Source of the DNA: UBA2108 sp002713215 | GTDB taxonomy: Bacteria; Bacteroidota; Bacteroidia; Flavobacteriales_G; Salibacteraceae | NCBI GenBank assembly: GCA_937891015.1 | Contig: CALAPY010000063.1 | Coordinates: 1-64,000 of the forward strand | Direction of reading: 5' to 3' | Length of the DNA stretch: 64,000 nt | Shown here: positions 33,829 to 42,659 of the stretch, one piece after another | Layout: each line of letters starts with the position of its first letter | Numbering within the stretch: the first letter of the stretch is position 1 | Position numbers and translations under genes: made by a program | The notes under the pieces: generated by a model | Seen by the model: only the letters and a program-made list of their open reading frames with translations | Database searches by the model: none | Told to the model about the DNA's origin: nothing

Positions 33829-35649
33829 TTGTTTAGTTGGAATAATTCTATACGCAAGAAGCTGCTCATTGCGATGAGTTCATTTTGCCTGATTATCATG
33901 GCTCAATTGGTTGTCTCCTATTTTGTCATTGATAGAATAAACGAGGTCAATACGCTAAAGGGAAAAATCGACGAGATTAATTCCATGTGGTATGAAATAA
34001 GAAACAACAGCCTCAATTATTTCAATCAGGAGACGAGAAATACAGATTATTTCGAAACGGGTAGGAGCGAGTACCTATGGAAAGTAAAGCGTTTGGACCA
34101 GCAGGTTAAAAACGAACTAGCGGTACTTATGAATGATGAGCACATCAAGAACATGGACATCCGTAAATACGCGGAATCCGCCCGCATGACATTTTATAAA
34201 TATCAAACTTACTTCCACGACATAGAAGTACGGCAATTTGCAAAAGGATATTTAGACTTTGGATTAGAAGGTCAAATGAGATCCGGTATTAAACAGCTGG
34301 AAGAATTGGGAAGCGTTCCTGCAGAGCAGCTATTAACGATTAAAAGAAACGAGAAGAATTTCCTGTTAAGAGGCGATAATAAATATGCCGAAGACGCAAT
34401 TTCCTTATCGAATGAGCTAATTAATTCTTTGAAAGCCAATTCCAGCAACCGGTTTGCTGTTGAAATCCAACTACTAAATAACTACATCAGTGCGTTTAAT
34501 AGTTACGTTGAACACACCACGGCAATTGGGAATAACAACAAATCAGGGCTAAGAAATGCACTGAATAGGGAAGCCATTCTGCTAGACCGTGACCTCTTAA
34601 AACTAAACGTCAAGTTCAATAAACAGTATCAGCAGCAAATGAAAATTCTGGTTGGGATCATAATCCTTACTGCCGTTATTATTGTACTCCTAACCTTATT
34701 GCTGAGTTATTTAGTTTCCAATAACCTTTCAAGGCCTATTGTTAAATTGGCGGAGAAATTAAAAGCTTCCTCATCCCAATCCGGGGAGTTAGAAAACTAC
34801 CAGCTACCAAAAAATGCTCCGCACGAAGCAGTATTATTGGACAGAGCATTTAACTCCATGTTATTGCAAATCAATAATCAGGTAGACGAGATTAATGGAA
34901 TTAACGCTGAATTAAAAACGCAAAATGAGGAGTTGACGCAGTTAAACCAGGAATTGGATCGCTTCATTTATCATACATCTCATGATTTAAGGTCACCGTT
35001 AACTTCCGTTTCAGGATTAATCGAAATTATCGAATCGTCTAAAGAGGAAGATGTTCAGGAATACCTGAATCACATGAAGTTTTGTATTGAGCAGTTGGAT
35101 CACACCATAGTGGAAATAATCCATTTTTATAAAAACCGGAGCTCAGAAGTTAAATTTAGTCGAATAGAATTAGGTCCATTCGCAACCGTTATATACGATC
35201 AGAATAAATTCCATCCACTAGCGAAAGAGATTGAGTTTAGCATTGAAATGGAAGATTCATTTAGTGTTAATTCAGATTCGTACCGGTTAAATATTATTCT
35301 AAGCAATTTAATTGCGAATTCAATTAAATACAGAGATGCCAAAAAAGAGCATTCACGAATTGTGATTAAAGGTTACGAACAAGGCTCCAATTGGGTAATT
35401 GAAGTGGAGGATAACGGAATTGGTATCGCGAAAAAGCATGTCGATCGAATTTTTGAAATGTTTTACCGGGCTTCCGATCACTCTACAGGATCTGGTATTG
35501 GACTATACATAGTTACGGAATCGATCAAAAAAATTGGAGGTGAAATCTCGGTAAGTTCTTCAGAGGGTGTTGGCTCCGTATTCCGAATAATCCTTCCAAT
35601 GGTTAAGGTAAAATTGGAAGAAGAATTGCTTGAAAGTAAACTTGTTTAA
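33829..35649 (+). CDS. Transmembrane sensor histidine kinase
   Basis: The 606-residue protein has membrane segments at ~12-34 and ~278-300, enclosing a ~240-residue helical extracytoplasmic sensor. Then follow a HAMP domain (~300-355), a coiled coil (~355-382), HisKA with His385 in YHTSHDLRSPLTSV, and HATPase_c with N box (NLIANSIKYRD), DNGIGIAKKH and GSGIGLYIV. It should autophosphorylate at His385. No response regulator is adjacent, so it is an orphan. The start is taken as TTG at 33829 because no ATG gives the complete first membrane segment. Confidence 0.9.
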   Translation: MFSWNNSIRKKLLIAMSSFCLIIMAQLVVSYFVIDRINEVNTLKGKIDEINSMWYEIRNNSLNYFNQETRNTDYFETGRSEYLWKVKRLDQQVKNELAVLMNDEHIKNMDIRKYAESARMTFYKYQTYFHDIEVRQFAKGYLDFGLEGQMRSGIKQLEELGSVPAEQLLTIKRNEKNFLLRGDNKYAEDAISLSNELINSLKANSSNRFAVEIQLLNNYISAFNSYVEHTTAIGNNNKSGLRNALNREAILLDRDLLKLNVKFNKQYQQQMKILVGIIILTAVIIVLLTLLLSYLVSNNLSRPIVKLAEKLKASSSQSGELENYQLPKNAPHEAVLLDRAFNSMLLQINNQVDEINGINAELKTQNEELTQLNQELDRFIYHTSHDLRSPLTSVSGLIEIIESSKEEDVQEYLNHMKFCIEQLDHTIVEIIHFYKNRSSEVKFSRIELGPFATVIYDQNKFHPLAKEIEFSIEMEDSFSVNSDSYRLNIILSNLIANSIKYRDAKKEHSRIVIKGYEQGSNWVIEVEDNGIGIAKKHVDRIFEMFYRASDHSTGSGIGLYIVTESIKKIGGEISVSSSEGVGSVFRIILPMVKVKLEEELLESKLV

Positions 35650-35689
35650 AATTGGTGCCAACCGGCTTCCATTTACTTTTCCAGACTAC

Positions 35690-35697
35690 TAATTTTG
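35690..35697 (+). promoter_or_regulatory. Probable -7 box for the MORN-repeat gene
   Basis: TAATTTTG (TAnnTTTG), 13 bp before the ATG at 35711; this would give a very short leader. Confidence 0.4.
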
Positions 35698-35710
35698 CTT
35701 ATTGAATATC

Positions 35711-37282
35711 ATGAGCATGAGAAATTTAATTGCCGTCCTTTCCCTTATAATTAGTATTGACCTTGCGTCCCAGACGGTAGTACGTTATATTGATTACTAC
35801 GATAAAGACAGTACCATTAAAAGAAGCGAAGGAATTTTTAGAAATGGACTCGAGGAAGGCAAGTGGATTTTCTGGTATCGATCGGGTAAGAAGATGGAAG
35901 AGTCATATTTTACTGAAGGAAAATTGAACGGGATGGTTAAAATTTGGTACCCTTCCGGTCAGATGCAAAATTCAGGGTTATTCCGATTTAATATTCAGGA
36001 CAGCGCCTATTCCAGTTGGTTCGAAAACGGGCAGTTAAAGTCTTCGGGTAACTTCAAAATGGGATTCAAGGATAGTCTTTGGATGTACTATTATCCAAAT
36101 GGCAAATTGTATAGAAAGGAACATTGGACGAAACGGGAGAATAAGGTATTTGAGGCATATGACCTTAATGGAGATGCATCAATTCTTAAAGGAAATGGAG
36201 TACTCAAAACCTGGAATGGGGCAACTTTGGCTGAATCGATTAGTTATAAGGATAGTGTTAAAAACGGCCCCTTTATTTCCTACTACGGTTCTGAACAGAT
36301 CAATGAAAAAGGCGAGTATCTGAATGGTAGTCGAAATGGAAAGTGGACAAAGTATTACAGTAATGGAAACGTTGAAAACGAGTTAAACTACATCGATGGG
36401 GAGCGTTCGGGCAAGGCAAGCAGTTATTATAGAAATGGGAAACCAAGAACCGCAGGAGCTTATCTGAAGAATAAGAAAAGTGGTTATTGGATTTTTACCG
36501 ATTCACTGGGGAATACCTTTATGAAAGGAGGGTTTGATGAGAATTTACAGGATAGTTTATGGACCTACTATTATCCTAACTCAGCTCAAAAAGACAGTGA
36601 GGGCAAATTCGTAAAGGGTAAGAAAGAGGGTGAATGGAATTTCTGGTACGATGACGCTTCCTTATGGAGAAAGGGAATATATGTAGCCGGCGTAAAGGAT
36701 GGATTGTGGACTACCTGGTTTGAAAACGGCAACAAATTACAGGAGGGGAATTACCGAAACGGTTTGGAAGAAGGCGAGTGGTGGGCTTGGTATATGTCTG
36801 GAAAAAAGAAGGATCACGGTTTTTATAAAGAAGGAAAGATGGATGGCCTTTGGGAAGGCTGGTTTCAAAATGAAAAGGATAATTATCGTGGAGCAATAAA
36901 AGATGGACTTAAAACAGGAGATTGGGAATTTTGGTATTCCAATGGAAAACCTCGTGAAGCAGGTGCGTATAAGAAGGGGCTAAAAACCGGAGACTGGGTC
37001 TATTATTATAAAAGTGGGATTAAGGATAACGAAGGTTCTTATTCTGCAGGTAAAAAGAACGGAATCTGGAAGTATTATTTAGAGTATGGTCAACTGCAAC
37101 GGGAGATGACCTATAAAAATGATAAACTGGATGGCAAGAGTACAGTTTACTACCCGGGCAAAGGAGTTATGTCAGAGAGTTATTACAACAACGGCAAGCA
37201 ACATGGAACATGGCTCTTGTACAACGATAAGGGTGATGTAATTAAAAAAATTGAGTATCAAAATGGTGTGAGAAAGAGGTAA
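35711..37282 (+). CDS. Secreted MORN-repeat protein (YwqK-like)
   Basis: The start is set at ATG 35711 (or 35717, two codons later), giving a signal peptide RNLIAVLSLIISIDLASQ. The mature ~500 residues consist of about 20 repeats of ~23 residues with the pattern GxWxxWYxNGxxxxxGxYxxGxxxG, the MORN/YwqK type. These form elongated beta-hairpin ladders. In Bacteroidota such proteins are abundant and uncharacterised; some lie in secretion or contact-dependent systems. Here no partner gene is visible. Internal repeat similarity (for example GLKTGDW twice) suggests growth by duplication. Confidence 0.85.
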   Translation: MSMRNLIAVLSLIISIDLASQTVVRYIDYYDKDSTIKRSEGIFRNGLEEGKWIFWYRSGKKMEESYFTEGKLNGMVKIWYPSGQMQNSGLFRFNIQDSAYSSWFENGQLKSSGNFKMGFKDSLWMYYYPNGKLYRKEHWTKRENKVFEAYDLNGDASILKGNGVLKTWNGATLAESISYKDSVKNGPFISYYGSEQINEKGEYLNGSRNGKWTKYYSNGNVENELNYIDGERSGKASSYYRNGKPRTAGAYLKNKKSGYWIFTDSLGNTFMKGGFDENLQDSLWTYYYPNSAQKDSEGKFVKGKKEGEWNFWYDDASLWRKGIYVAGVKDGLWTTWFENGNKLQEGNYRNGLEEGEWWAWYMSGKKKDHGFYKEGKMDGLWEGWFQNEKDNYRGAIKDGLKTGDWEFWYSNGKPREAGAYKKGLKTGDWVYYYKSGIKDNEGSYSAGKKNGIWKYYLEYGQLQREMTYKNDKLDGKSTVYYPGKGVMSESYYNNGKQHGTWLLYNDKGDVIKKIEYQNGVRKR

Positions 37283-37287
37283 ATTAG

Positions 37288-37295
37288 TACATTTG
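37288..37295 (+). promoter_or_regulatory. Probable -7 box for the rimP-nusA operon
   Basis: TACATTTG followed by CGCC, a TAnnTTTG match, 60 bp before the rimP ATG and ~20 bp before the leader hairpin. Confidence 0.6.
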
Positions 37296-37315
37296 CGCCG
37301 TAATAATGTTCTTGT

Positions 37316-37340
37316 AAGAGGGGTTTTGCTCCTCTTTTTT
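37316..37340 (+). terminator. Terminator-like hairpin, possibly in the rimP leader
   Basis: The stem AAGAGG/CCTCTT has a 9-base loop and is followed by TTTTTT. It lies after the TACATTTG box and before rimP, so transcripts from that box would have to read through it. It could instead simply terminate the upstream MORN gene. Confidence 0.6.
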
Positions 37341-37354
37341 ATTTTATATAACCC

Positions 37355-37819
37355 ATGATTGCCGAAAGTAGAATAATTGAATTGGTGGAAGAGAAGCTCG
37401 AAGGCACCGATTTTTTTATTGTAAAAGTTGCAGTCGGTACAGGGAATAAAATAGAGGTAGAGTTGGATGGAGACAATGGGTTTCCGATAAGTGAGTGTGT
37501 CAGTTTTTCCAGGCAGATTGAGTTCAACCTCGATCGGGAAGAAGAAGATTTTTCGCTCAGGGTATCCTCTCCGGGACTGCATAAGGCATTTAAGGTTTTT
37601 CGACAATACACCAAGAACATTGGTCGTACAGTTAAAATAAAAACAACCGAGGGTGTCGAATACGAAGGAGAGTTGAAAGGTGCAACAGAGAAGGAAATTG
37701 AACTAGAGACTCGCCGAAAAGAACGGTTGGAAAAGAAAAAAAAGAAAGTAGAGGTGATTGAGAGTATCACCTTGGCTATGGATAAAATAAAAGAGACAAA
37801 ACTGAAATTGGCTTTTTAA
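37355..37819 (+). CDS. rimP: Ribosome maturation factor RimP
   Basis: The 154-residue protein has the RimP N-terminal alpha/beta domain (MIAESRIIELVEEKLEGTDFFIV) and the family motif LRVSSPGL near residue 70, followed by the small SH3-like C-terminal domain. RimP is needed for 30S subunit maturation. The order rimP-nusA-infB is conserved across bacteria; rimP and nusA are 10 bp apart. Confidence 0.92.
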   Translation: MIAESRIIELVEEKLEGTDFFIVKVAVGTGNKIEVELDGDNGFPISECVSFSRQIEFNLDREEEDFSLRVSSPGLHKAFKVFRQYTKNIGRTVKIKTTEGVEYEGELKGATEKEIELETRRKERLEKKKKKVEVIESITLAMDKIKETKLKLAF

Positions 37820-37829
37820 AATTTAGATT

Positions 37830-39068
37830 ATGAATACGCAGGAGTTTATCGAATCATTTACAGAGTTTAAGGACTTTAAAAATATTGATAGAGTAACTAT
37901 GATGAACATCGTTGAAGATGTTTTTAGAAGTGTTATTGCCCGTCAGGCTGGAGGTTCCGATAATTACGATATTATCATTAACCCGGATAAAGGTGACCTG
38001 GAAGTTTGGCATAACCGAGTTATTGTTCCCGATGGTGAGGTAGAAGATCCCAATTCAGAAATTTCTATTACCGATGCATGCAAGATAGAGCCTGATTTTG
38101 AGGTAGGAGAAGATGTTTCTGAGGAAGTTAAAATTGAGTCATTTGGAAGAAGAGCGGTTACTGCGCTAAAACAAAACTTAGCTTCAAAAATTATGGATCT
38201 CCAGAAAGACGGAATTTATAAGAAGTATAAAGACCGTGTTGGTGATATTGTAAACGGAGAGGTATACCAAATTTGGAAAAAGGAGATTTTGTTGTTGGAC
38301 GACGAGGGAAATGAGTTGGTTCTTCCACGTACCGATCAAATTCCTTCAGATTATTTCAAAAAAGGGGATATGGTTCGTGCCGTTGTAACTAAAGTAGACA
38401 TGCGCAACAATTCTCCAATCATTTTCCTTTCCAGAACGTCACCTGCATTCTTGGAGAGATTATTTGAATCTGAAGTACCGGAGATATTCGATGGACTCAT
38501 TACCGTTAAGAACATTGTGAGAGAGCCAGGTGAAAGAGCGAAAGTTGCAGTTGAATCATACGATGATAGAATTGACCCGGTTGGAGCTTGTGTTGGTATG
38601 AAGGGTTCGAGAATTCATGGTATTGTTCGTGAGTTGAAGAATGAAAATATTGATGTGATTAACTTCACTACCAATATCGAATTATATATCCAGCGGGCTT
38701 TGAGTCCGGCCAGAATTTCTAACATGAAACTGGATAATGAAAATAACAAGGCCGATGTTTTTCTTCGACCCGATCAGGTTTCCTTGGCAATTGGAAAAGG
38801 CGGGTTCAATATTCGATTGGCGAGCAAGCTTACCGGTTTTGAAATTGACGTGTACAGAGAGTCTTCAGAAGATGTTGAAGATGTCGATTTAGAAGAATTT
38901 TCTGATGAAATTGATCACTGGATTTTGGATCAATTGAAGTCAATTGGCCTGGATACAGCAAAAAGCGTTCTTCAATTGAATAAAGAAGATCTAATGAAAC
39001 GTGCTGACTTGGAAGAAGGTACTGTTGAACAGGTTTTAAATGTACTGAAGGCAGAATTTGAAGACTAG
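37830..39068 (+). CDS. nusA: Transcription termination/antitermination factor NusA
   Basis: The 412-residue protein shows the NusA order: N-terminal RNA polymerase-binding domain (~1-125), S1 domain (~130-200, GDIVNGEVYQIWKKEILL), KH1 (~PVGACVGMKGSRIHGIVREL) and KH2 (VSLAIGKGGFNIRLASKLTG), then one helix-hairpin-helix acidic repeat (~345-412, LDTAKSVLQLNKEDL). E. coli NusA has two such repeats, so this is the shorter common form. It modulates pausing and termination. It forms one transcript with rimP; infB follows after 79 bp with its own -7 box. Confidence 0.95.
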   Translation: MNTQEFIESFTEFKDFKNIDRVTMMNIVEDVFRSVIARQAGGSDNYDIIINPDKGDLEVWHNRVIVPDGEVEDPNSEISITDACKIEPDFEVGEDVSEEVKIESFGRRAVTALKQNLASKIMDLQKDGIYKKYKDRVGDIVNGEVYQIWKKEILLLDDEGNELVLPRTDQIPSDYFKKGDMVRAVVTKVDMRNNSPIIFLSRTSPAFLERLFESEVPEIFDGLITVKNIVREPGERAKVAVESYDDRIDPVGACVGMKGSRIHGIVRELKNENIDVINFTTNIELYIQRALSPARISNMKLDNENNKADVFLRPDQVSLAIGKGGFNIRLASKLTGFEIDVYRESSEDVEDVDLEEFSDEIDHWILDQLKSIGLDTAKSVLQLNKEDLMKRADLEEGTVEQVLNVLKAEFED

Positions 39069-39087
39069 GTATTCTTATTAGGAGAGT

Positions 39088-39095
39088 TATATTTG
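39088..39095 (+). promoter_or_regulatory. Probable internal -7 box before infB
   Basis: TATATTTG followed by CCG (TAnnTTTG), 53 bp before the infB ATG, which would allow infB transcription independent of rimP-nusA. Confidence 0.5.
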
Positions 39096-39147
39096 CCGTG
39101 ATGTCATAATAGCTTTTCTTTAACTAGTTAAGGATTAAGGATAATAT

Positions 39148-41937
39148 ATGGGAGTAGGGATTAGGTTAAATAAAGCAGCAAAAGAGCTGGGAGTAGGTGT
39201 AAAAACAATTACCGATTTCTTAAATGAGAACGGAATTGAATGTGATGGACGTCCTTCAAGTAAAATTGATGAGAGTGCACACGACCTATTGTTAGAGCAT
39301 TTCTCTTCTGACAAAAAAGCCAAGGAGAAATCGAAAAACCTAAGTGCCCAACGAGAAGAGCGAGTAACTATCTCCATTGAAGATCAGGTGCGTGAAAAAC
39401 CAACCAGGTCCGAAGATTATGACAATGAAGTAGTTATAAAGAACATTTCTGTAGCTCCGGTTGTGGACCTCCCTTCAACTCCTAAACCCGTGGAAGAAAA
39501 GGAGGCGAAGCCTGCTGAAGAAGTTGAGGCAAAGAAAGAAGTAGAGAAGGGTGAAAAATCAGACACGCCCAATGTGGTGGGTAAGATTGATTTGGCTTCT
39601 CTTAATCTAAAAACCAGGCCCGATAAGAAAAAGAAGGAAAAGCCTGCTCCTAAACCAAGCACTGAAGAGACTAAAGCTGAAGAGGTAGAAGAGGTTAAAG
39701 ATACCAAGCCCGAAACTCCTGTAGAGTCTGCTCCGGTAGAGAAGAAACCTAAAGTTGTTGAAGCTCCCGAAAAAATCGAGACAAAAGTTGAAAAGCTTTC
39801 GGGGCCTAAAATAACGGGTGAGAAAATAGATCTTACTAAATTTCAAAAGCCACCGAAGAAATCAAAACCGGTTGCATCTTCAAATTCGGATAAAGAAACT
39901 GAGGCTGGTAAACGAAAACGAAAAAGAATCCATCCATCAGCTGGAAATGCCGGTAAAAATCAAGGTGGAGGAAGACATGGTCAACGGAATGTTAGAGGAC
40001 GTAAAGGAAAGGCTGAACCTAAGCCGGAAGTTACGCAAGAGTCGATCCAGAAGGAAATTAAGGATACGCTGGCTAGATTAAGTTCAAGTGGAACCAAATC
40101 ATCGCGAGGCGCCAAGCACAGAAAAGCCAAGCGTGAAGCACAAACTGTGCAGCAGGAAGAATTACTGGCACAACAGGAGGCTGAAAAAACAATTTTAAGG
40201 GTTACCGAATTCGTAACTGCCAATGAGTTGGCGACACTTATGAGCATAAGTGTAAATGATGTAATTGGTGCTTGTATGTCCTTAGGGCTGTTTGTTTCCA
40301 TTAATCAAAGGCTTGATGCTGAAACGATTTCGATTGTAGCCGAAGAATTTGGTTTTACGGTTGAATTCACGGGTGGAGAAGATGAGGAAGAGATAAGCCT
40401 GATGGAAGATGACGTTGAAGACCGAGTTACTCCGCGTCCTCCAATTGTTACAATTATGGGGCATGTTGATCATGGTAAGACCTCATTACTCGATTACATT
40501 CGAGAGGCTAACGTAATTGCCGGTGAAGCAGGGGGAATTACACAGCACATTGGAGCTTACCAGGTTGAATACGACGGCAAGCTAATCAGCTTTTTAGATA
40601 CCCCGGGTCACGAGGCGTTTACCGCAATGCGATCGAGGGGTGCTCAGGTAACTGATGTTGTAATTATTGTAATTGCAGCAGATGATAGCATTATGCCTCA
40701 AACAACGGAGGCGATCAATCATGCTCAGGCAGCAGGGGTTCCTATCATTTTTGCCATCAACAAGATTGACAAGCCAGGAGCCAACCCTGAAAAAATAAAA
40801 GAAGAATTAGCTTCCAAAGACCTGTTGGTTGAAGAATGGGGTGGTAAGTACCAGAGTCAGGATATTTCTGCGAAGAATGGTACTAATGTGGAAGAACTGC
40901 TGGAAAAAGTGTTGCTCGAAGCTGAACTACTGGAGCTACAAGCTGACCCCAGAAAACGTGCTAACGGAACCGTATTGGAGGCTTCACTGGATAAAGGAAA
41001 AGGATACGTTTCTACTCTATTGGTTCAGGAAGGTAAAATGAATATTGGAGACATTATTCTGGCCGGTGCTAACTTCGGAAAGGTTAAGGCCATGTATAAC
41101 GAGCGGGGACAAAATATTAAGGAAGTTTATCCTTCGGGCCCAGTAAGTATTCTTGGTCTAAACGGAGCTCCGAGTGCCGGGGATAAGTTTTACGTTATGG
41201 AAGACGAACGTGAAGCGAAAAACATTGCACAGAAGCGCTCTCAGTTACAGCGTGAACAAGGTGTAAGAACCAAAAAACACATTACGTTGGATGAGATTGG
41301 TCGACGTATCGCTATTGGAGACTTCCAGGAGCTTAATATCATTGTTAAGGGTGATGTGGATGGCTCTATCGAAGCTTTATCCGATTCCATGTTGAACCTA
41401 TCCACCGAGAAAATTCAGGTTAACGTAATTCATAAATCGGTTGGACAAATTTCTGAATCAGACGTTCTGTTGGCTTCTGCGTCCGACGCCATTATTGTTG
41501 GTTTCCAGGTTAGGCCTTCTGCAGGGGCTCGTGCTTTAGCAGAACAAGAGGAAATTGATATTAGACTCTATTCTATTATTTACGCTGCGATTGATGAGGT
41601 AAAACTAGCTATGCAAGGCATGTTGAAGCCTACATTCGAAGAGAAAATTGTTTGTACCATTGACATACGCGAAACCTTTAAGATTTCTAAGGTGGGAACC
41701 ATTGCGGGTTGTTATGTTACTTCAGGAACCGTGACTCGAAATACCAAAATAAGGTTGCTTAGAGACGGTATCGTTGTATACACTGGTAGTCTAGGTTCAT
41801 TGAAGCGATTCAAAGATGACGTGAAAGAAGTCAAGAAGGGATTTGAATGTGGATTGAACATCGAAAACTACAATGACATTAAGGTTGGCGATATCATTGA
41901 AGGGTTTGAACAGGTTGAGGTTGAAACGAAGCTGTAA
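39148..41937 (+). CDS. infB: Translation initiation factor IF-2
   Basis: The 929-residue GTPase brings fMet-tRNA to the 30S subunit. The first 55 residues are the small IF-2 N-terminal fold (GVGIRLNKAAKELGVGVKTITDFL). A long Lys/Glu/Pro-rich linker (~60-330) follows, then the second N-domain, and the G domain begins near residue 430 with GHVDHGKT (G1), DTPGHEAF (G3) and NKIDKPGA (G4). Domains II, III and IV complete the factor to the C-terminus. The length is normal for Bacteroidota. It is preceded by its own probable promoter. Confidence 0.97.
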   Translation: MGVGIRLNKAAKELGVGVKTITDFLNENGIECDGRPSSKIDESAHDLLLEHFSSDKKAKEKSKNLSAQREERVTISIEDQVREKPTRSEDYDNEVVIKNISVAPVVDLPSTPKPVEEKEAKPAEEVEAKKEVEKGEKSDTPNVVGKIDLASLNLKTRPDKKKKEKPAPKPSTEETKAEEVEEVKDTKPETPVESAPVEKKPKVVEAPEKIETKVEKLSGPKITGEKIDLTKFQKPPKKSKPVASSNSDKETEAGKRKRKRIHPSAGNAGKNQGGGRHGQRNVRGRKGKAEPKPEVTQESIQKEIKDTLARLSSSGTKSSRGAKHRKAKREAQTVQQEELLAQQEAEKTILRVTEFVTANELATLMSISVNDVIGACMSLGLFVSINQRLDAETISIVAEEFGFTVEFTGGEDEEEISLMEDDVEDRVTPRPPIVTIMGHVDHGKTSLLDYIREANVIAGEAGGITQHIGAYQVEYDGKLISFLDTPGHEAFTAMRSRGAQVTDVVIIVIAADDSIMPQTTEAINHAQAAGVPIIFAINKIDKPGANPEKIKEELASKDLLVEEWGGKYQSQDISAKNGTNVEELLEKVLLEAELLELQADPRKRANGTVLEASLDKGKGYVSTLLVQEGKMNIGDIILAGANFGKVKAMYNERGQNIKEVYPSGPVSILGLNGAPSAGDKFYVMEDEREAKNIAQKRSQLQREQGVRTKKHITLDEIGRRIAIGDFQELNIIVKGDVDGSIEALSDSMLNLSTEKIQVNVIHKSVGQISESDVLLASASDAIIVGFQVRPSAGARALAEQEEIDIRLYSIIYAAIDEVKLAMQGMLKPTFEEKIVCTIDIRETFKISKVGTIAGCYVTSGTVTRNTKIRLLRDGIVVYTGSLGSLKRFKDDVKEVKKGFECGLNIENYNDIKVGDIIEGFEQVEVETKL

Positions 41938-41962
41938 TTGAGTTTAAAACCGGAAAGGCAAA

Positions 41963-42430
41963 TCAGTCTTTCTCTTCTTCCTTTTCTATATTTAATACAG
42001 GAAAATTTATTCGGTCCCGGACTATAAATGCATCGGGGAAGTTTTCTTTAATTTCAATATAAAAACGTTCCGCGTCCAAACGAGTCCTGTAATCTCCAAT
42101 TCTTACTCTAAAGCTGGGTTTTATATGGATGACGTATACGTCAATGTCGGGGTAAATTTTAAGAAACTCCGATTGTACATTATTGGCCCTTGTCCAACTT
42201 TCAGGCCCTGAGCTCGAAAACAATTGAATTCTGTAACCATCCAATGCTTGTTCAGATTGATTGATTCGAATGTACTTTTCTTCCAGTTTTCTTATTCGGT
42301 CGTCTCCATTAATCTGGGCATTCTTGCTTTCAAATAAATTGGACTCATTGGAGAGGTCAGGAGTCTGTGCATTTAACATTGAATAAGTACATGCTAAAAG
42401 AATAGCAAATAAGGTATTTTGAAAATTCAT
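41963..42430 (-). CDS. SPOR-domain secreted protein
   Basis: The 155-residue protein has a signal peptide (1-21, ending MLNAQ), a short helical linker, and a C-terminal SPOR domain (~65-140: YRIQLFSSSGPESWTRANNVQSE, then FRVRIGDYRTRLDAERFY). SPOR domains bind denuded glycan strands of peptidoglycan, usually at division sites. It is divergent from the respiratory actA operon with ~230 bp between, and convergent with infB. It may be exported to the periplasm in cell-wall metabolism; no partner is visible. Confidence 0.85.
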   Translation of the reverse strand: MNFQNTLFAILLACTYSMLNAQTPDLSNESNLFESKNAQINGDDRIRKLEEKYIRINQSEQALDGYRIQLFSSSGPESWTRANNVQSEFLKIYPDIDVYVIHIKPSFRVRIGDYRTRLDAERFYIEIKENFPDAFIVRDRINFPVLNIEKEEEKD

Positions 42431-42659
42431 AAACCAATCGAATAAAAATATCGCGCCAAAGATGAAACAATTATTTTGAGTACGATTTAATCGCTAAGAA
42501 CTATTGCTGTCAAGCGATTCCCTTATTTAGAATAATTCTAAATTATTTAAGCCTCTCTAAATTTTTTACCCCCTTTTATTCCATGTTAACGTTTGTTATA
42601 CATTTGCCGCTTTAGTAAAAATTAGGTTAAACGAACAGTTTTTTTTAAACCTTAAATAT
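42431..42659. other. Divergent promoter region between the SPOR gene and actA
   Basis: It contains the act operon -7 box at 42599-42606 and otherwise AT-rich non-coding sequence. No gene or further symmetric element was found. Confidence 0.5.
42599..42606 (+). promoter_or_regulatory. Probable -7 box for the act-cox respiratory operon
   Basis: TACATTTG followed by CCGC, a TAnnTTTG match, 53 bp before the actA ATG. Confidence 0.6.
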
